NCBI RefSeq assembly: GCF_022832375.1
Contig: NZ_JALHLG010000001.1
Coordinates: 1-64,000, forward strand
DNA from: Novosphingobium beihaiense
Lineage (GTDB): Bacteria > Pseudomonadota > Alphaproteobacteria > Sphingomonadales > Sphingomonadaceae
Length of the DNA stretch: 64,000 nt
Direction: 5' to 3'
Positions within the stretch are counted from its first letter, which is position 1. Each line of letters starts with the position of its first letter. Positions 45,139 to 53,953 of this stretch are shown piece after piece. The notes beneath the pieces were generated by a model that saw only the letters and a program-made list of their open reading frames with translations, had not been told where the DNA came from and ran no database searches. Both the position numbers and the translations under genes were made by a program.

Positions 45139-46677
45139 CTATGGCTCAGCCTGTCCTGAGCGCCCCCTGCCGCATTGACTGTAGACCACCTGTTCCTGAG
45201 CTCCGTACTGGTCGTAGAGTGTAAAGCGGCGGCGTTTGGCACATCCGTCCAGATATGAGTCGAGCAAAGCCACTGCCCGGTCATTCAGAGGCGAGCCCTG
45301 AAGCGGAACCTGCCGCACAACTGTCCCCGGCCTTTGCGCGAGGATACGATGAACTTCTGCTAGTTGGTTTCTGCCTATCGCCGAAGCCTCTGTCATATCA
45401 AAGAGATGGGAGACAAAAACCAGTCGCGATGGAGGAAGGCTGCCGGTCAGCACATAGAGGTAGCTGAGTTGTCCGGCGACAAAGAGCCCCCCCTGCCCTT
45501 TTTCCTTGCGAACATAGTTTACCAGTTCTGCGGAAGCTGCCCGGGCCCGAATACGTGCAGGCACGTCAAGTGCAGATGAAAAAGGCAAAATCGAAGTGGC
45601 CAGACCCGCTAGAGCCAGCAGCCCCACCCGTCCTTGCTCATAAAGACCGCTCGCCATAACGCACAACGCAGGCACCAAGGCCATCAGATAGAACTCGAAG
45701 ATGTTGGGATACAGCAAAATCGCAAACGCCGCCGCTCCTAGCCAACCAGAAACCAATCTGACGGTTACCCGGCCTTGATCGTTCCGCCTCAGCCTGAGCC
45801 AGCCCAGCAGCGCCACCCCCGTTGGCAGAGCCATGACAGTCAGGACAGCAGGAAGGCGGCTCAGGCGTTCGTGAGCCCCCATATACTGCCTTTCCAAGTT
45901 CGACCCTACCAGCGCATGCCAGAACGGATCGAAATATCCTGCGAACCAGAAACCAAAGGCAAACGTCAGCAACGGCGCTGCGCCAACTATGGCCAAAACC
46001 ATAGAACTGCGGACAATACGGGGCAGCGGAGCACCCGCATGCCATCCTATGGCGCAATAGGCCGCGCCAAAAAAAATGGCCTCGAAAGCTGCGGATTGCT
46101 TGCACATTAGCGCTAGTCCCGCTGCGAAAAAGCCACCCACAAGCGGCAAATCCACCCGCCCTTCCCGGACTACATCAATGCGCGAAACCACACTCCAGAC
46201 ACAAATGGCCAACATCGGCTCATAAAACACCACCGACTGCCCGTTGGCGCCGCCGAACTGAAAGCTAAGAAGAAGGTAGGAAATACCGGCCAGGAAAGCG
46301 CCACGCCGATCGGCAAGCTTTACCGCTATCCCCTGCACCACAGTTGCGCCAACCGCGCAGAAAAGTGTGGCTGCCAGTTGGTAGCAAACCGGGGAATCCC
46401 AGATCCAGGCAAACAGTGCATACAGGTAATAGAGGACCGGCCCCTTGCGGTCCCAGATATCCACATAGAGCCGGGCCTCTTCGGTCAGGCGATGACCTAC
46501 CAGCGCATAGAACTGATCATCGACTTCGAAAGTCCAATCGCCAAGCAATGCGGCATGCAGCAGCATCGACAAGGCCAGATAGACACAAAACTCCGGGATG
46601 CCATTTGCAGGCACGTCCTTGTGCCTTGCTGCTGTTAACTCAGGATAGCGCCTAAAAATACCGGCCTTGGTTGACAT
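45139..46677 (-). CDS. GT39-like integral membrane glycosyltransferase
   Basis: 512 residues with about ten membrane helices. The first periplasmic loop carries VDDQFYALVGHRLTEEARLY then IWDRKGPVLYYLYALFAWIW, the 'Asp-Asp/Glu ... KGP' pattern of GT-C (protein mannosyltransferase/ArnT-like) enzymes that use polyprenyl-phosphate sugars. The C-terminal ~120 residues are soluble and periplasmic. The acceptor is unknown. ATG 46677 follows GGAGGAG at 10 nt; GTG 46686 is too close to it. Its A+T content is visibly higher than its neighbours, and it interrupts no operon, so transfer is possible. Confidence 0.75.
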   Translation of the reverse strand: MSTKAGIFRRYPELTAARHKDVPANGIPEFCVYLALSMLLHAALLGDWTFEVDDQFYALVGHRLTEEARLYVDIWDRKGPVLYYLYALFAWIWDSPVCYQLAATLFCAVGATVVQGIAVKLADRRGAFLAGISYLLLSFQFGGANGQSVVFYEPMLAICVWSVVSRIDVVREGRVDLPLVGGFFAAGLALMCKQSAAFEAIFFGAAYCAIGWHAGAPLPRIVRSSMVLAIVGAAPLLTFAFGFWFAGYFDPFWHALVGSNLERQYMGAHERLSRLPAVLTVMALPTGVALLGWLRLRRNDQGRVTVRLVSGWLGAAAFAILLYPNIFEFYLMALVPALCVMASGLYEQGRVGLLALAGLATSILPFSSALDVPARIRARAASAELVNYVRKEKGQGGLFVAGQLSYLYVLTGSLPPSRLVFVSHLFDMTEASAIGRNQLAEVHRILAQRPGTVVRQVPLQGSPLNDRAVALLDSYLDGCAKRRRFTLYDQYGAQEQVVYSQCGRGRSGQAEP

Positions 46678-46772
46678 TCGCGGCACGCTCCTCCGGGTTG
46701 ACCGGCACTGGCTTTAGCCCGAACAATCTTACCAAATTAACCACGACTTGCCCTTTGGCAGTGCAGCCCTGC

Positions 46773-46961
46773 TCAAGTATCCGGAAACGACAAGGTCCGG
46801 TTGAGGCGATCCATAACTTCTTCTAGCGGCTCGATCACGGTAGTACTGCGCCCTTCGCCAAAACGGAGGCGCGTCCCTTCGTCCACTTGCGAGATGAATG
46901 TCACTTGCGATGCGTTGATAACAATCGGCGTCCGGTCCGCTCCAGTCAGCTTTATGAACAT
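46773..46961 (-). CDS. FlbD-like small protein
   Basis: 62 residues, MFIKLTGADRTPIVINASQV..., with GEGRSTTVIEPLEEVMDRLN. The layout (KLT, IVINA, then EPLEEV) resembles the FlbD family of short flagellar-cluster proteins; no flagellar genes are near, so the role here is uncertain. GGAGAGGTGAG lies before the ATG. It sits between the GT39-like gene and the atp operon. Confidence 0.62.
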   Translation of the reverse strand: MFIKLTGADRTPIVINASQVTFISQVDEGTRLRFGEGRSTTVIEPLEEVMDRLNRTLSFPDT

Positions 46962-47044
46962 GACTCACCTCTCCGTGTTATTGTCCTTCGAACCTAGCGT
47001 TTTTCGCGCCGGAAACCAGCGGGACATAAAACGGGCAAAAGAAA

Positions 47045-47068
47045 AGCCCCCGTCCTGCGACAGGGGCT
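47045..47068 (-). terminator. Terminator of the F0 ATP synthase operon
   Basis: Stem AGCCCC (47068-47063 side) with GGGGCT (47050-47045 side), extended by CTG/CAG, followed on the minus strand by TTTTCTTTT. It lies 35 nt past the atpF stop. Confidence 0.8.
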
Positions 47069-47102
47069 CTCTTATCCTTTTAACCGGCCATGCGGCGGGA
47101 AA

Positions 47103-47678
47103 TCAGATCCCGGCGATGGCCTGGTCCACCAGTGCCTTGTCGGCATCGGCGGAATGGTTGGAGGCGATCAGCCCTTTGGCGGCAGCGGCAGCAGCAGCGG
47201 CGGCCTGATTGCGCAGATCGGTCACAGCGGCCAGTTCGGCAGCGGCGATCTTGTCCTGCGCCATCTTTTCGCGGCGGACGATCACGTCAGCCGTGTCCTG
47301 CTCGGCCTTGGCGACGATCGCTTCGGCTTCATGACGGGCATGATCGAGCATCGCGGCCGCGTCCTTTTCGGCGTTCGCGATCTTGTCGGCATATTCCTTG
47401 CGCAGGGCTTCCGCCTCGGCGCGCAGGGTCTTGGCTTCCTCAAGCTGCGCCTTGATCTCGGCGATCTGGGAATCGAGGCCCCGGGTCAGCATGCCCGGAA
47501 GGCCCTTCCAGACGGCAATGGCGAGCAGCACGATCATCGAGGCACTGACAACGGCGACCGGCGGCGCGATGCCGAGCAGCGCCGGTTCGGCGTGATGCTC
47601 TACATGCGCGGTAGTCGCACCGGCGACTTCGGCACCTTCATGAGCAAGACCCTGCTCTACGGCAACATTCTCAGCCAT
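47103..47678 (-). CDS. atpF: ATP synthase F0 subunit b
   Basis: 191 residues; stator stalk subunit. It has an N-terminal soluble stretch, one membrane helix (about 35-55, LGIAPPVAVVSASMIVLLAI) and a long charged helix (RAEAEALRKEYADKIANAEK). The longer N-terminus and the partner b' gene upstream identify it as b of a b/b' pair. It overlaps the b' gene by 8 nt. Confidence 0.9.
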   Translation of the reverse strand: MAENVAVEQGLAHEGAEVAGATTAHVEHHAEPALLGIAPPVAVVSASMIVLLAIAVWKGLPGMLTRGLDSQIAEIKAQLEEAKTLRAEAEALRKEYADKIANAEKDAAAMLDHARHEAEAIVAKAEQDTADVIVRREKMAQDKIAAAELAAVTDLRNQAAAAAAAAAKGLIASNHSADADKALVDQAIAGI

Positions 47679-48165
47679 GGACCAGGTTCTCCTTCACGGC
47701 CGAACGGACAGCGGCGTCATCGAGCGAAAGACCGGCAACGCGGCCGACGATATCGCGCGCGGCATCCGCGGCAACATCCTCGATCTCGGCAGCGGCCGAA
47801 CGGCATGCCTCGGCAATACGGCTTTCGGCATCGGCCAGCTTGCCGTCGATAACGGTCTGGGCCGCTGCAAGACGGTCTGCGGTGGCTGCAGCAGCCTTGC
47901 CGCGCGCATCCGCGATCAGGGCCTGCGCCTCGGCGCGGTTGGCGTTTTCACGCGCACGCCAGGAAGCCTCTTCCTCATCCGCCTGCTTGCGGGCACGTTC
48001 CGCGGCGAGAAGGTCGTCGGCAATCTGCTTGTCACGCTGCGCGACCGTATCCATCACTTTCGGCACCATGCCCCGCCCAACGGCGAAGAAGGTAAAACCG
48101 AAAAAGATCAGCAGCCAGAAGATCTGGCTGGAATAGGTCGCGGCGAGCTGTGCGATCTGAGGCAT
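47671..48165 (-). CDS. atpF': ATP synthase F0 subunit b'
   Basis: 164 residues; N-terminal membrane helix (about 12-30, SQIFWLLIFFGFTFFAVGRG) starting MPQIAQLAATYSSQ as typical of alphaproteobacterial b', then a long coiled-coil stalk. It forms the peripheral stalk heterodimer with b. About 100 nt separate it from atpE. Confidence 0.9.
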   Translation of the reverse strand: MPQIAQLAATYSSQIFWLLIFFGFTFFAVGRGMVPKVMDTVAQRDKQIADDLLAAERARKQADEEEASWRARENANRAEAQALIADARGKAAAATADRLAAAQTVIDGKLADAESRIAEACRSAAAEIEDVAADAARDIVGRVAGLSLDDAAVRSAVKENLVHG

Positions 48166-48267
48166 GGATCAGCCCTGTCTCGAAGTGGCCGTAAAAATTC
48201 CTGCGGTCCGCGTCCGGCGCCCAACCAAAGGGTCCGGGCAGCCGGAGCGGCCGCTAGCACGTTGCGA

Positions 48268-48492
48268 TCAGGCGAAGATCAGCAGCGCGGCGATAACGAA
48301 CGAAAGCAGGCCCAGAAGCTCGGCACCGGCGAAGCCGATGAACAGGCGGCCCTGCTGGGCGTCAGCGGCGCCCGGATTGCGCAGCGCGCCTTCGAGGAAC
48401 TTGGCGAAAACGTTGCCCACGCCGATCGAAGCGAGGCCAGCGCCGATAGCGGCGAAACCAGCACCAAGCAGCTTTGCAGCTTCTGCGTCCAT
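48268..48492 (-). CDS. atpE: ATP synthase F0 subunit c
   Basis: 74 residues, two-helix hairpin forming the rotor ring. Polar loop RNPGAADAQQGR and the ion-carrying carboxylate Glu in GFAGAELLGLLSF (second helix) are present; the first helix is Gly/Ala-rich (GAGFAAIGAGLASIGVG). Confidence 0.97.
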   Translation of the reverse strand: MDAEAAKLLGAGFAAIGAGLASIGVGNVFAKFLEGALRNPGAADAQQGRLFIGFAGAELLGLLSFVIAALLIFA

Positions 48493-48531
48493 TTCAAAAA
48501 CTCCCTTTGGAAAACCCGTGTGGCGGTAAAA

Positions 48532-49317
48532 TCAGTGAAGATTCTCAGCGTCATTGAGATAGACGCAAGTGAGAAGAGCGAAAACGTAAGCCTGGATACC
48601 GGCAACCAGCAGCTCAAGCGCGCAGATGCCGACCATCAGGACGAAGCTGGGCAGACCGGCAATGGCGAAGAGGCCGATGCTGGCATTGCCCGAGCTGATC
48701 ACGAAGCTGGAAAGCACTTCGAGCAGGACGTGGCCGGCCATCATCGCAACGAACAGTCGCAGGCCAAGGCTGAACGGACGCACCATGAACGAGATCAGCT
48801 CGACCACGAAAATAGCCGGGATCATCAGGGCAGGCGTACCGTGCGGCACGAAAAGCGAGAAGAAGTGCAGCTTGTGCTTCACGAAACCGACAATGATCAC
48901 GATCGAGAACGAAAGGATCGAAAGCACGCCGGTGGCCGAGAAGTGGCTGGTAAACGTGAAGGCGTGAAGCCCGATCACGCCCAGCGGCAGGAGGCCAAGG
49001 AAGTTCGCGAAGAGAATGAACATGAACAGCGAGAAGATGTAAGGCACATACTTCTTGCCGTTGGGGCCGACATTCGCGGCCAGCATGCCGTCGACGAAGC
49101 CGGTAAAAGTCTCCACCGCCATCTGCCAGCGGCCGGGCACGAGCTGGCGCTTGGCACCGCCCGCCACGAAGACGAACAGCAGCAGGGCCGCGATCGCCAT
49201 CCACAACGTACTGTTAGTGAATGCGATGTTATAACCAGCGATATTCCAGCTATCCGATCCGAACAACGGATGGATGCTGAACTGGTGCATCGGGTCGACC
49301 TTGCCTTCGGCTGCCAC
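48532..49317 (-). CDS. atpB: ATP synthase F0 subunit a
   Basis: 261 residues, five to six helices. The proton half-channel residues are visible: the essential Arg in MVRPFSLGLRLFVAMMAGHV and the C-terminal Gln/aromatic helix (ELLVAGIQAYVFALLTCVYL). The N-terminus reads MAAEGKVDPMHQFSIHPLFG. It lies between atpI and atpE. Confidence 0.97.
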   Translation of the reverse strand: MAAEGKVDPMHQFSIHPLFGSDSWNIAGYNIAFTNSTLWMAIAALLLFVFVAGGAKRQLVPGRWQMAVETFTGFVDGMLAANVGPNGKKYVPYIFSLFMFILFANFLGLLPLGVIGLHAFTFTSHFSATGVLSILSFSIVIIVGFVKHKLHFFSLFVPHGTPALMIPAIFVVELISFMVRPFSLGLRLFVAMMAGHVLLEVLSSFVISSGNASIGLFAIAGLPSFVLMVGICALELLVAGIQAYVFALLTCVYLNDAENLH

Positions 49318-49371
49318 GCGAATATCCCTGTCGCCTAGTGAACGGCAGCGCCCCTTCCCACCCCCCTTGGG

Positions 49372-49692
49372 TCAGTCAGGACGCCGGTTCGAAATCCGGA
49401 TTATGTTCCTGAAGGCAATGAATATTCCAACGAACATCATCACCAACAGACCCCAGGGCGACGTCCCGGCAAAGTGATCAATCACCCAGCCCAGGAACAA
49501 GCCGCCCGCGACGCCCCCCAGCAATTCCGACAGCACGCGATTCCCGGCACGATAATTCTCGTCCGTTTCCACACCCGCCGCCGGCTGGTTGCGCTTTTCC
49601 TCTCGCTCTCGAAGGGCTTTCAGCCGCTCGTCAAGCGCGTCGATCCGCGCGTCCTCGCCAACAGGACCTCGGGCAGACGGCTCATCGTTCAT
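49372..49692 (-). CDS. atpI: AtpI-like protein of the F0 operon
   Basis: 106 residues: acidic N-terminus with a short coiled segment (DALDERLKALREREEKRNQP), then the two-helix AtpI part (LLGGVAGGLFLGWVIDHFAG and GLLVMMFVGIFIAFRNIIRI). It aids c-ring assembly. ATG 49692 has GGAGGAG at 6 nt; the ATG at 49710 would lack one. First gene of the operon atpI-B-E-F'-F. Confidence 0.88.
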   Translation of the reverse strand: MNDEPSARGPVGEDARIDALDERLKALREREEKRNQPAAGVETDENYRAGNRVLSELLGGVAGGLFLGWVIDHFAGTSPWGLLVMMFVGIFIAFRNIIRISNRRPD

Positions 49693-49904
49693 GTCAGGCT
49701 CCTCCATCATGCAGGAACGTTTGACGCGTTCAACGGCTACCCGCCCAGGGCGCCGCCCCCTTAGGTTGCGCCATTTCGCGAGTCAACCTTGCCACGTGCC
49801 GCGCGGCCACTCTTGGCGCCGCACTGCGGCCTTGAGGCCACTAGACGGCTTTAACATCACGGCTAAATCCTACCAATACCGCGTTGGCGATACGGCACAA
49901 TAAA

Positions 49905-49940
49905 GGGCCGGAAGGCAGCTTGCCCTCCGGCCCTGTTTTT
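49905..49940. terminator. Terminator after ydbL
   Basis: Stem GGGCCGGAAGGC/GCCCTCCGGCCC (one mismatch; 49905-49916 and 49921-49932), with a T-run on the plus side (TTTTT 49936-49940) and TTTATT on the minus side. It ends the ydbH-ynbE-ydbL transcript. Confidence 0.8.
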
Positions 49941-49987
49941 CCCGAATCAACGGATACTTGCGCCTGCCTGTCTTTACCCGGCTGTCT

Positions 49988-50401
49988 TTACTTGCAGCCA
50001 GCCGGGCGCGGCGGCAGCCCTGCACCGCGCGTCTGCCAGGATCCGTCCGGTGCCCGGTACTTTTCGCCGGGCTTGGTTTCCGCAAGCAGGCGGCAGGCCG
50101 TCGCCGTGGCATATTCCTGCACCGTGCTCTTCGAGGCGGAAGCGCCTTCGGTGTAGACCGCACGCCGCTTGTTGTTGATATCGCGCACCATTGCCACGAT
50201 GGCCTGCGGCTGACTGCCGACAACACCCAGATAGCCGTCCTGCTGCTCGCCCACCTGCCCGGCGGAGCGTGCAGCGGCATATTCCGGGCTGCGCCCCTGC
50301 GCATGGACCGCCACGGCCCCAGTGGCGAGCAGTGCAGCGGCGACGGCCATTTTCGTGGCCGCTCCGGCCTTCCTGAAACTCTTGATAGACAACCTGGTCA
50401 T
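49988..50401 (-). CDS. ydbL: YdbL-family periplasmic protein (DUF1318)
   Basis: 137 residues with a signal peptide (MAVAAALLATGAVAVHAQ). The mature part has VREINN-like VRDINNKRRAVY and the ATATACRLLAETKPGEKYRA region of the DUF1318/YdbL family, then a Gly/Pro-rich tail. In E. coli YdbL sits with YnbE and the AsmA-like YdbH, as here. ATG 50401 overlaps the ynbE stop by one base (TGATG). Confidence 0.85.
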   Translation of the reverse strand: MTRLSIKSFRKAGAATKMAVAAALLATGAVAVHAQGRSPEYAAARSAGQVGEQQDGYLGVVGSQPQAIVAMVRDINNKRRAVYTEGASASKSTVQEYATATACRLLAETKPGEKYRAPDGSWQTRGAGLPPRPAGCK

Positions 50402-50643
50402 CAGAAAATGTCCTTGTTCTCTTCGATCGTCTTGGCCGCTTGAGCGTCCAGGCGATATACAACTTCCTGACGGATATTGATGTTCAGTTCGATCACGATC
50501 GGCTTGTCGGGTGCCGAGACATTCACACAGCCCCCGAGAATGCCGGCCATGCCTGCAGCCATCAACATCCCGCCAGCGCGAACGGCGCGCCTGCCGGACC
50601 TTTGCCCTTCCCGCTGCAATATCATCTCGTCCCGCGCTGTCAT
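50401..50643 (-). CDS. ynbE: YnbE-family outer-membrane lipoprotein
   Basis: About 80 residues: signal ending in lipobox GILGGC, then the highly conserved VNVSAPDKPIVIELNINIRQ (cysteine next to it), EVVYRLDAQAAKTIEENKDIF. YnbE forms a bridge with YdbH for phospholipid transport to the outer membrane in E. coli. The start is uncertain: 50643 (MTARDEM) gives a 38-residue leader; ATG 50694 overlapping the ydbH stop would give a very long leader. Confidence 0.88.
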   Translation of the reverse strand: MTARDEMILQREGQRSGRRAVRAGGMLMAAGMAGILGGCVNVSAPDKPIVIELNINIRQEVVYRLDAQAAKTIEENKDIF

Positions 50644-50690
50644 GGCCGGGTTTCTTGCAGCCGGAACGCCTCCGGTCAATTCGCGTGGCA

Positions 50691-53600
50691 TCATGGAGTT
50701 TTCTCACTGACTGAAGGCTGAATGGCGGAAACGGACACATCTGGCTGCGGCCCGGCCTTGAGGCTCCCTCCGGTTCCGATCAGGCCAAGTGTGCGCGGAT
50801 CCACCACATAGTTGGGATCGTAGAGCGAGCGAAGCGGCGCGAAGAGGCTGAAGAACGGCGCCTTGATATTGAGCACGAAACGGATCGGCAGCTTGGCGAT
50901 CTGCTTCGTCAGGAAATTCTTCTTGGCGCCAAGCCCCTGGCTGATGCCGTTGAAGCTGACGCGCGTGATGATTTCACCTGCCAGCGTGCCGCCGAGCGAA
51001 ATTTCCATGCGCTTGAAATCCACCGACTTGAGCATGTCGAACGCAAAATTGCCCATTGTCGACAAGTCCTTGTAAGTCAGCTCTCCGACATAGGCCACAT
51101 TGCCGCCGGGCGGGCGCGATACGAGATAGCCGTTCTCGATCCGCCCTCCGTTCTCGTCGAAAATCAACGGCAATTGCCCATCGAACACACCCGAAGCATT
51201 GAGGTTGGACATATCCAGATGGCGCACGAACGTCGCAGCATCGAGCCCTTGCACCTTAAGCGTATAGTGCCGCGTTTCGGCCACTCCGATCGTCATGCGC
51301 GCAGGCTCAAGCGTCAGCGTGCCGTTCATGAACGGCCACTTTGCGCCGTTGACCTGCAGCACATAGCCTGGCTTCATCTCGAACGAGAGCGTGCCATCGG
51401 TTACTTCGATGCCGGGATTGATCGAGGCGATATGCAGCGTTTGGTCCGGAGCCGTGACGAAGCCCAGCAGGTCGGTCAGCACGACTTGCCCCGAAAGCCC
51501 CTTCACCGGACCGAATGGCGCTGCGAAATCCACACCCTTGGTGGCAATGCGGCCATGACTGGTGACGCCCTGTTCGTTCCAGTCGATACGCCCTGTGCCA
51601 TCGGCCGAGCCTTCCAGGTTGGAAACCACGCCAACGGCCAGGTCCGACAAGTCCCCCGCCTGCAGCTTGTCGTCGAAGCGCAAGTCATCGACGGTCAGGT
51701 CGGCGTGGCCCGTGGTGGTAGCAAGATCGTGGACAATGTCTGCCTGCACGACTTCGCGATCGCTTTGCGGCTCCCGGATGACCGCATGGGCGGTGATCAC
51801 GTTGTCCACCAGCCGCAGCGTCGCGTCGCGGGCGATCATCGGCTTGAACCGGGCTACCGGCTCGCGGTCGGTGAGCGTGAACGCCGCTCCGTCGATCGAG
51901 AGCACGCCTCCGGTATAGTGCCAGTTGCCTGCCGTCTTGAGCATATTGAGCGGCACGGCAGCCAGACGGACATCGGCTTCGCTGAACGTCCCGCCGACAT
52001 CGTCTCCTATGCGCGCTTCCAGATCGCTGACGCGGAAGTGTGAGGCGCTGTCAGGCGGGCCGAGATCGACTGTGAGCGCGCTGGCCTTGATCGTGCCCGG
52101 TGCCGTTCCCGTCATCCCGAAACCAAGCGGCCCGCTGGCAATGGCAACCGGCGTTTCCCCCAGGCGCCCGGACAAATCGAGTGCGCTCACGCCCGCCGCG
52201 ATCCGCAGAGCACCTCCCCGGCTGCGAACGATTGCCCCGTCTGCCGCCGGGCATACCGAAAGGCTGTGACGATCGAGCGTAAGGCTGGAGAATTGCAGTG
52301 CACGGAAAGCGACTTGTGTGCAGCGCGGCCAGATCGCGAGATCGCCATTGGCCGCCCACTGGCCCTCGACCGGAACGATCAGGCCGGCGGCCCGTCCACC
52401 GGGCAAGCCGCCTGAAAGCTCGGCCTGCCCGGTAAACCGCAGCGCACCGCGCGCGTCTTGCACCAAAGACAGACGGGGCAAGGATACGCTGTCCTTGCCT
52501 GCACGGTATTGGGGCATCGTCACATGCATGGCCAGCCGCCCGTCCGTGCCGCTTTCCATACGGCCCGAGATTTTCGGCAGCCCGCGCCCGCCCGTGGCGA
52601 AATTGCCAGTGACACGGGGCGGCCCCTGCGGCGCGAACATCGCCTGAACCCGCGAGAGCGTGAGCAAGGACGCCCCGCTGCCGCCCCGCATCGCTCCCCG
52701 GGGGACGACAAGGCTGTATCCTTCGCCCGTACGGCGGAAGATCAGACTGGCAGCAAGCGAGCTGCCGCGCGTCTCCTGTTGCAGCGCCGTCCGCATCTTC
52801 GCTGCCAGTGGCGCCACCAGCGTGCCCTCGCCAGTCTGCTGAACCCCCGCCAGCGAACGATCCAGCGCAGGACCGAGTGCCATATCCTTGCCGCGCAAAT
52901 CGCCATCGATGTCGAAACGCGCCAGTCCATCGGCCGACCGGGCGCGCCCATCGAACGAAAGACTCGCAAAACGCGCCTGCGGCGTCGCAAGACCGCGCGC
53001 GGTAAGATCGTAGCGGGCATTAAGTGAGCCATCCCGGTACGTGACATGCGCCGTTCCAGAAGCGCTTTCGATGCGGTTGTTTGCATAGCGGCCGCGCTCC
53101 GCGCGCAAGCCCAGCTTGCCCTCCCCGCCATCGAACCGCTCGTTGAGCGTCACATCAAGCTTCATCCCGGCCTCGGCCAGTTGCATGGCCTTGTCCGGAC
53201 AGGCGAGGTTCTTCAACCGCACCGGCCCTTCGAACCGTGGCTTGCGCGATGCCGTTGTAACCTTGCCGTAGAGACTGGCATGGTCCGCGGTGCAGCCCTC
53301 GAACGCCAGTTCCGGCACGACAGCGGCCAGTTCACCGGAGAATCCGCCGCGCAGCGGGCCCGCGCCTTCCAGCTTGGCGCCAATACGGCCGTAATCGCTT
53401 TCAATCAGGGCCCGGCCATCCTTAATCGCGACATCGAGATCGGGCATCTCGAAAGGTCCGCCTTCCCCTGAGAACAGCACTTTGTCGAGCGTGCCGAAGC
53501 TGATCTTACCGCCACGCACAGTGCCATAGAGCCGCGGCTGCACCACGGTGATCCGCCCTATCCCCGGCAGCCCCCAGTAAAGCTGCGTCGCAACGCGCAA

Positions 53601-53909
53601 TTCCTTCACTGTCAGATCGGGTTTTTGCGGGTCGCCGATCACCAGATTACGGATAACCTGTTCCGACGGCCCAATCGACACCACTTCGTAGCGCGCGGGC
53701 AGCCCCATCGAATCGAGCTGGCCAGCAATCAAGTCGTCGGCAATATCCTTGCGCAGCGCCCACGCCAGCCCGAGCACGGCCAGCAATACGGCCAGAGCCG
53801 CAAGCAGCAAAAAGCGCCAGCGAGCGCGGCGCACGGGCGGCGCACTCGCTTCATCGGCCTCCAAACCGGGCCCGGAAAACTGGTCCTGCTCTTGCGCCAT
53901 CCGCTCCAT
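50691..53909 (-). CDS. ydbH: YdbH-like AsmA-family inter-membrane protein
   Basis: About 1072 residues. An N-terminal membrane anchor (RWRFLLLAALAVLLAVLGLA) precedes a very long beta-rich periplasmic part in which the repeats look like the AsmA/TamB hydrophobic groove; the C-terminal region (YVGELTYKDLSTMGNFAFDM) matches the 'DctA-YdbH' domain. In E. coli YdbH, YhdP and TamB carry phospholipids across the periplasm. It is followed by ynbE and ydbL. The start is among 53909/53900, ATG; the GTG at 53912 seems less likely. Confidence 0.88.
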   Translation of the reverse strand: MERMAQEQDQFSGPGLEADEASAPPVRRARWRFLLLAALAVLLAVLGLAWALRKDIADDLIAGQLDSMGLPARYEVVSIGPSEQVIRNLVIGDPQKPDLTVKELRVATQLYWGLPGIGRITVVQPRLYGTVRGGKISFGTLDKVLFSGEGGPFEMPDLDVAIKDGRALIESDYGRIGAKLEGAGPLRGGFSGELAAVVPELAFEGCTADHASLYGKVTTASRKPRFEGPVRLKNLACPDKAMQLAEAGMKLDVTLNERFDGGEGKLGLRAERGRYANNRIESASGTAHVTYRDGSLNARYDLTARGLATPQARFASLSFDGRARSADGLARFDIDGDLRGKDMALGPALDRSLAGVQQTGEGTLVAPLAAKMRTALQQETRGSSLAASLIFRRTGEGYSLVVPRGAMRGGSGASLLTLSRVQAMFAPQGPPRVTGNFATGGRGLPKISGRMESGTDGRLAMHVTMPQYRAGKDSVSLPRLSLVQDARGALRFTGQAELSGGLPGGRAAGLIVPVEGQWAANGDLAIWPRCTQVAFRALQFSSLTLDRHSLSVCPAADGAIVRSRGGALRIAAGVSALDLSGRLGETPVAIASGPLGFGMTGTAPGTIKASALTVDLGPPDSASHFRVSDLEARIGDDVGGTFSEADVRLAAVPLNMLKTAGNWHYTGGVLSIDGAAFTLTDREPVARFKPMIARDATLRLVDNVITAHAVIREPQSDREVVQADIVHDLATTTGHADLTVDDLRFDDKLQAGDLSDLAVGVVSNLEGSADGTGRIDWNEQGVTSHGRIATKGVDFAAPFGPVKGLSGQVVLTDLLGFVTAPDQTLHIASINPGIEVTDGTLSFEMKPGYVLQVNGAKWPFMNGTLTLEPARMTIGVAETRHYTLKVQGLDAATFVRHLDMSNLNASGVFDGQLPLIFDENGGRIENGYLVSRPPGGNVAYVGELTYKDLSTMGNFAFDMLKSVDFKRMEISLGGTLAGEIITRVSFNGISQGLGAKKNFLTKQIAKLPIRFVLNIKAPFFSLFAPLRSLYDPNYVVDPRTLGLIGTGGSLKAGPQPDVSVSAIQPSVSEKTP

Positions 53910-53953
53910 CACTTGCGCTGGCCGCGCGGGAAAGGCAATTGTTTGTGCAGCCT

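Noticed and set aside
47677-49338. Long plus-strand open frame across the atp genes
   Set aside because: Antisense to four recognisable F0 genes; sequence lacks any domain pattern.
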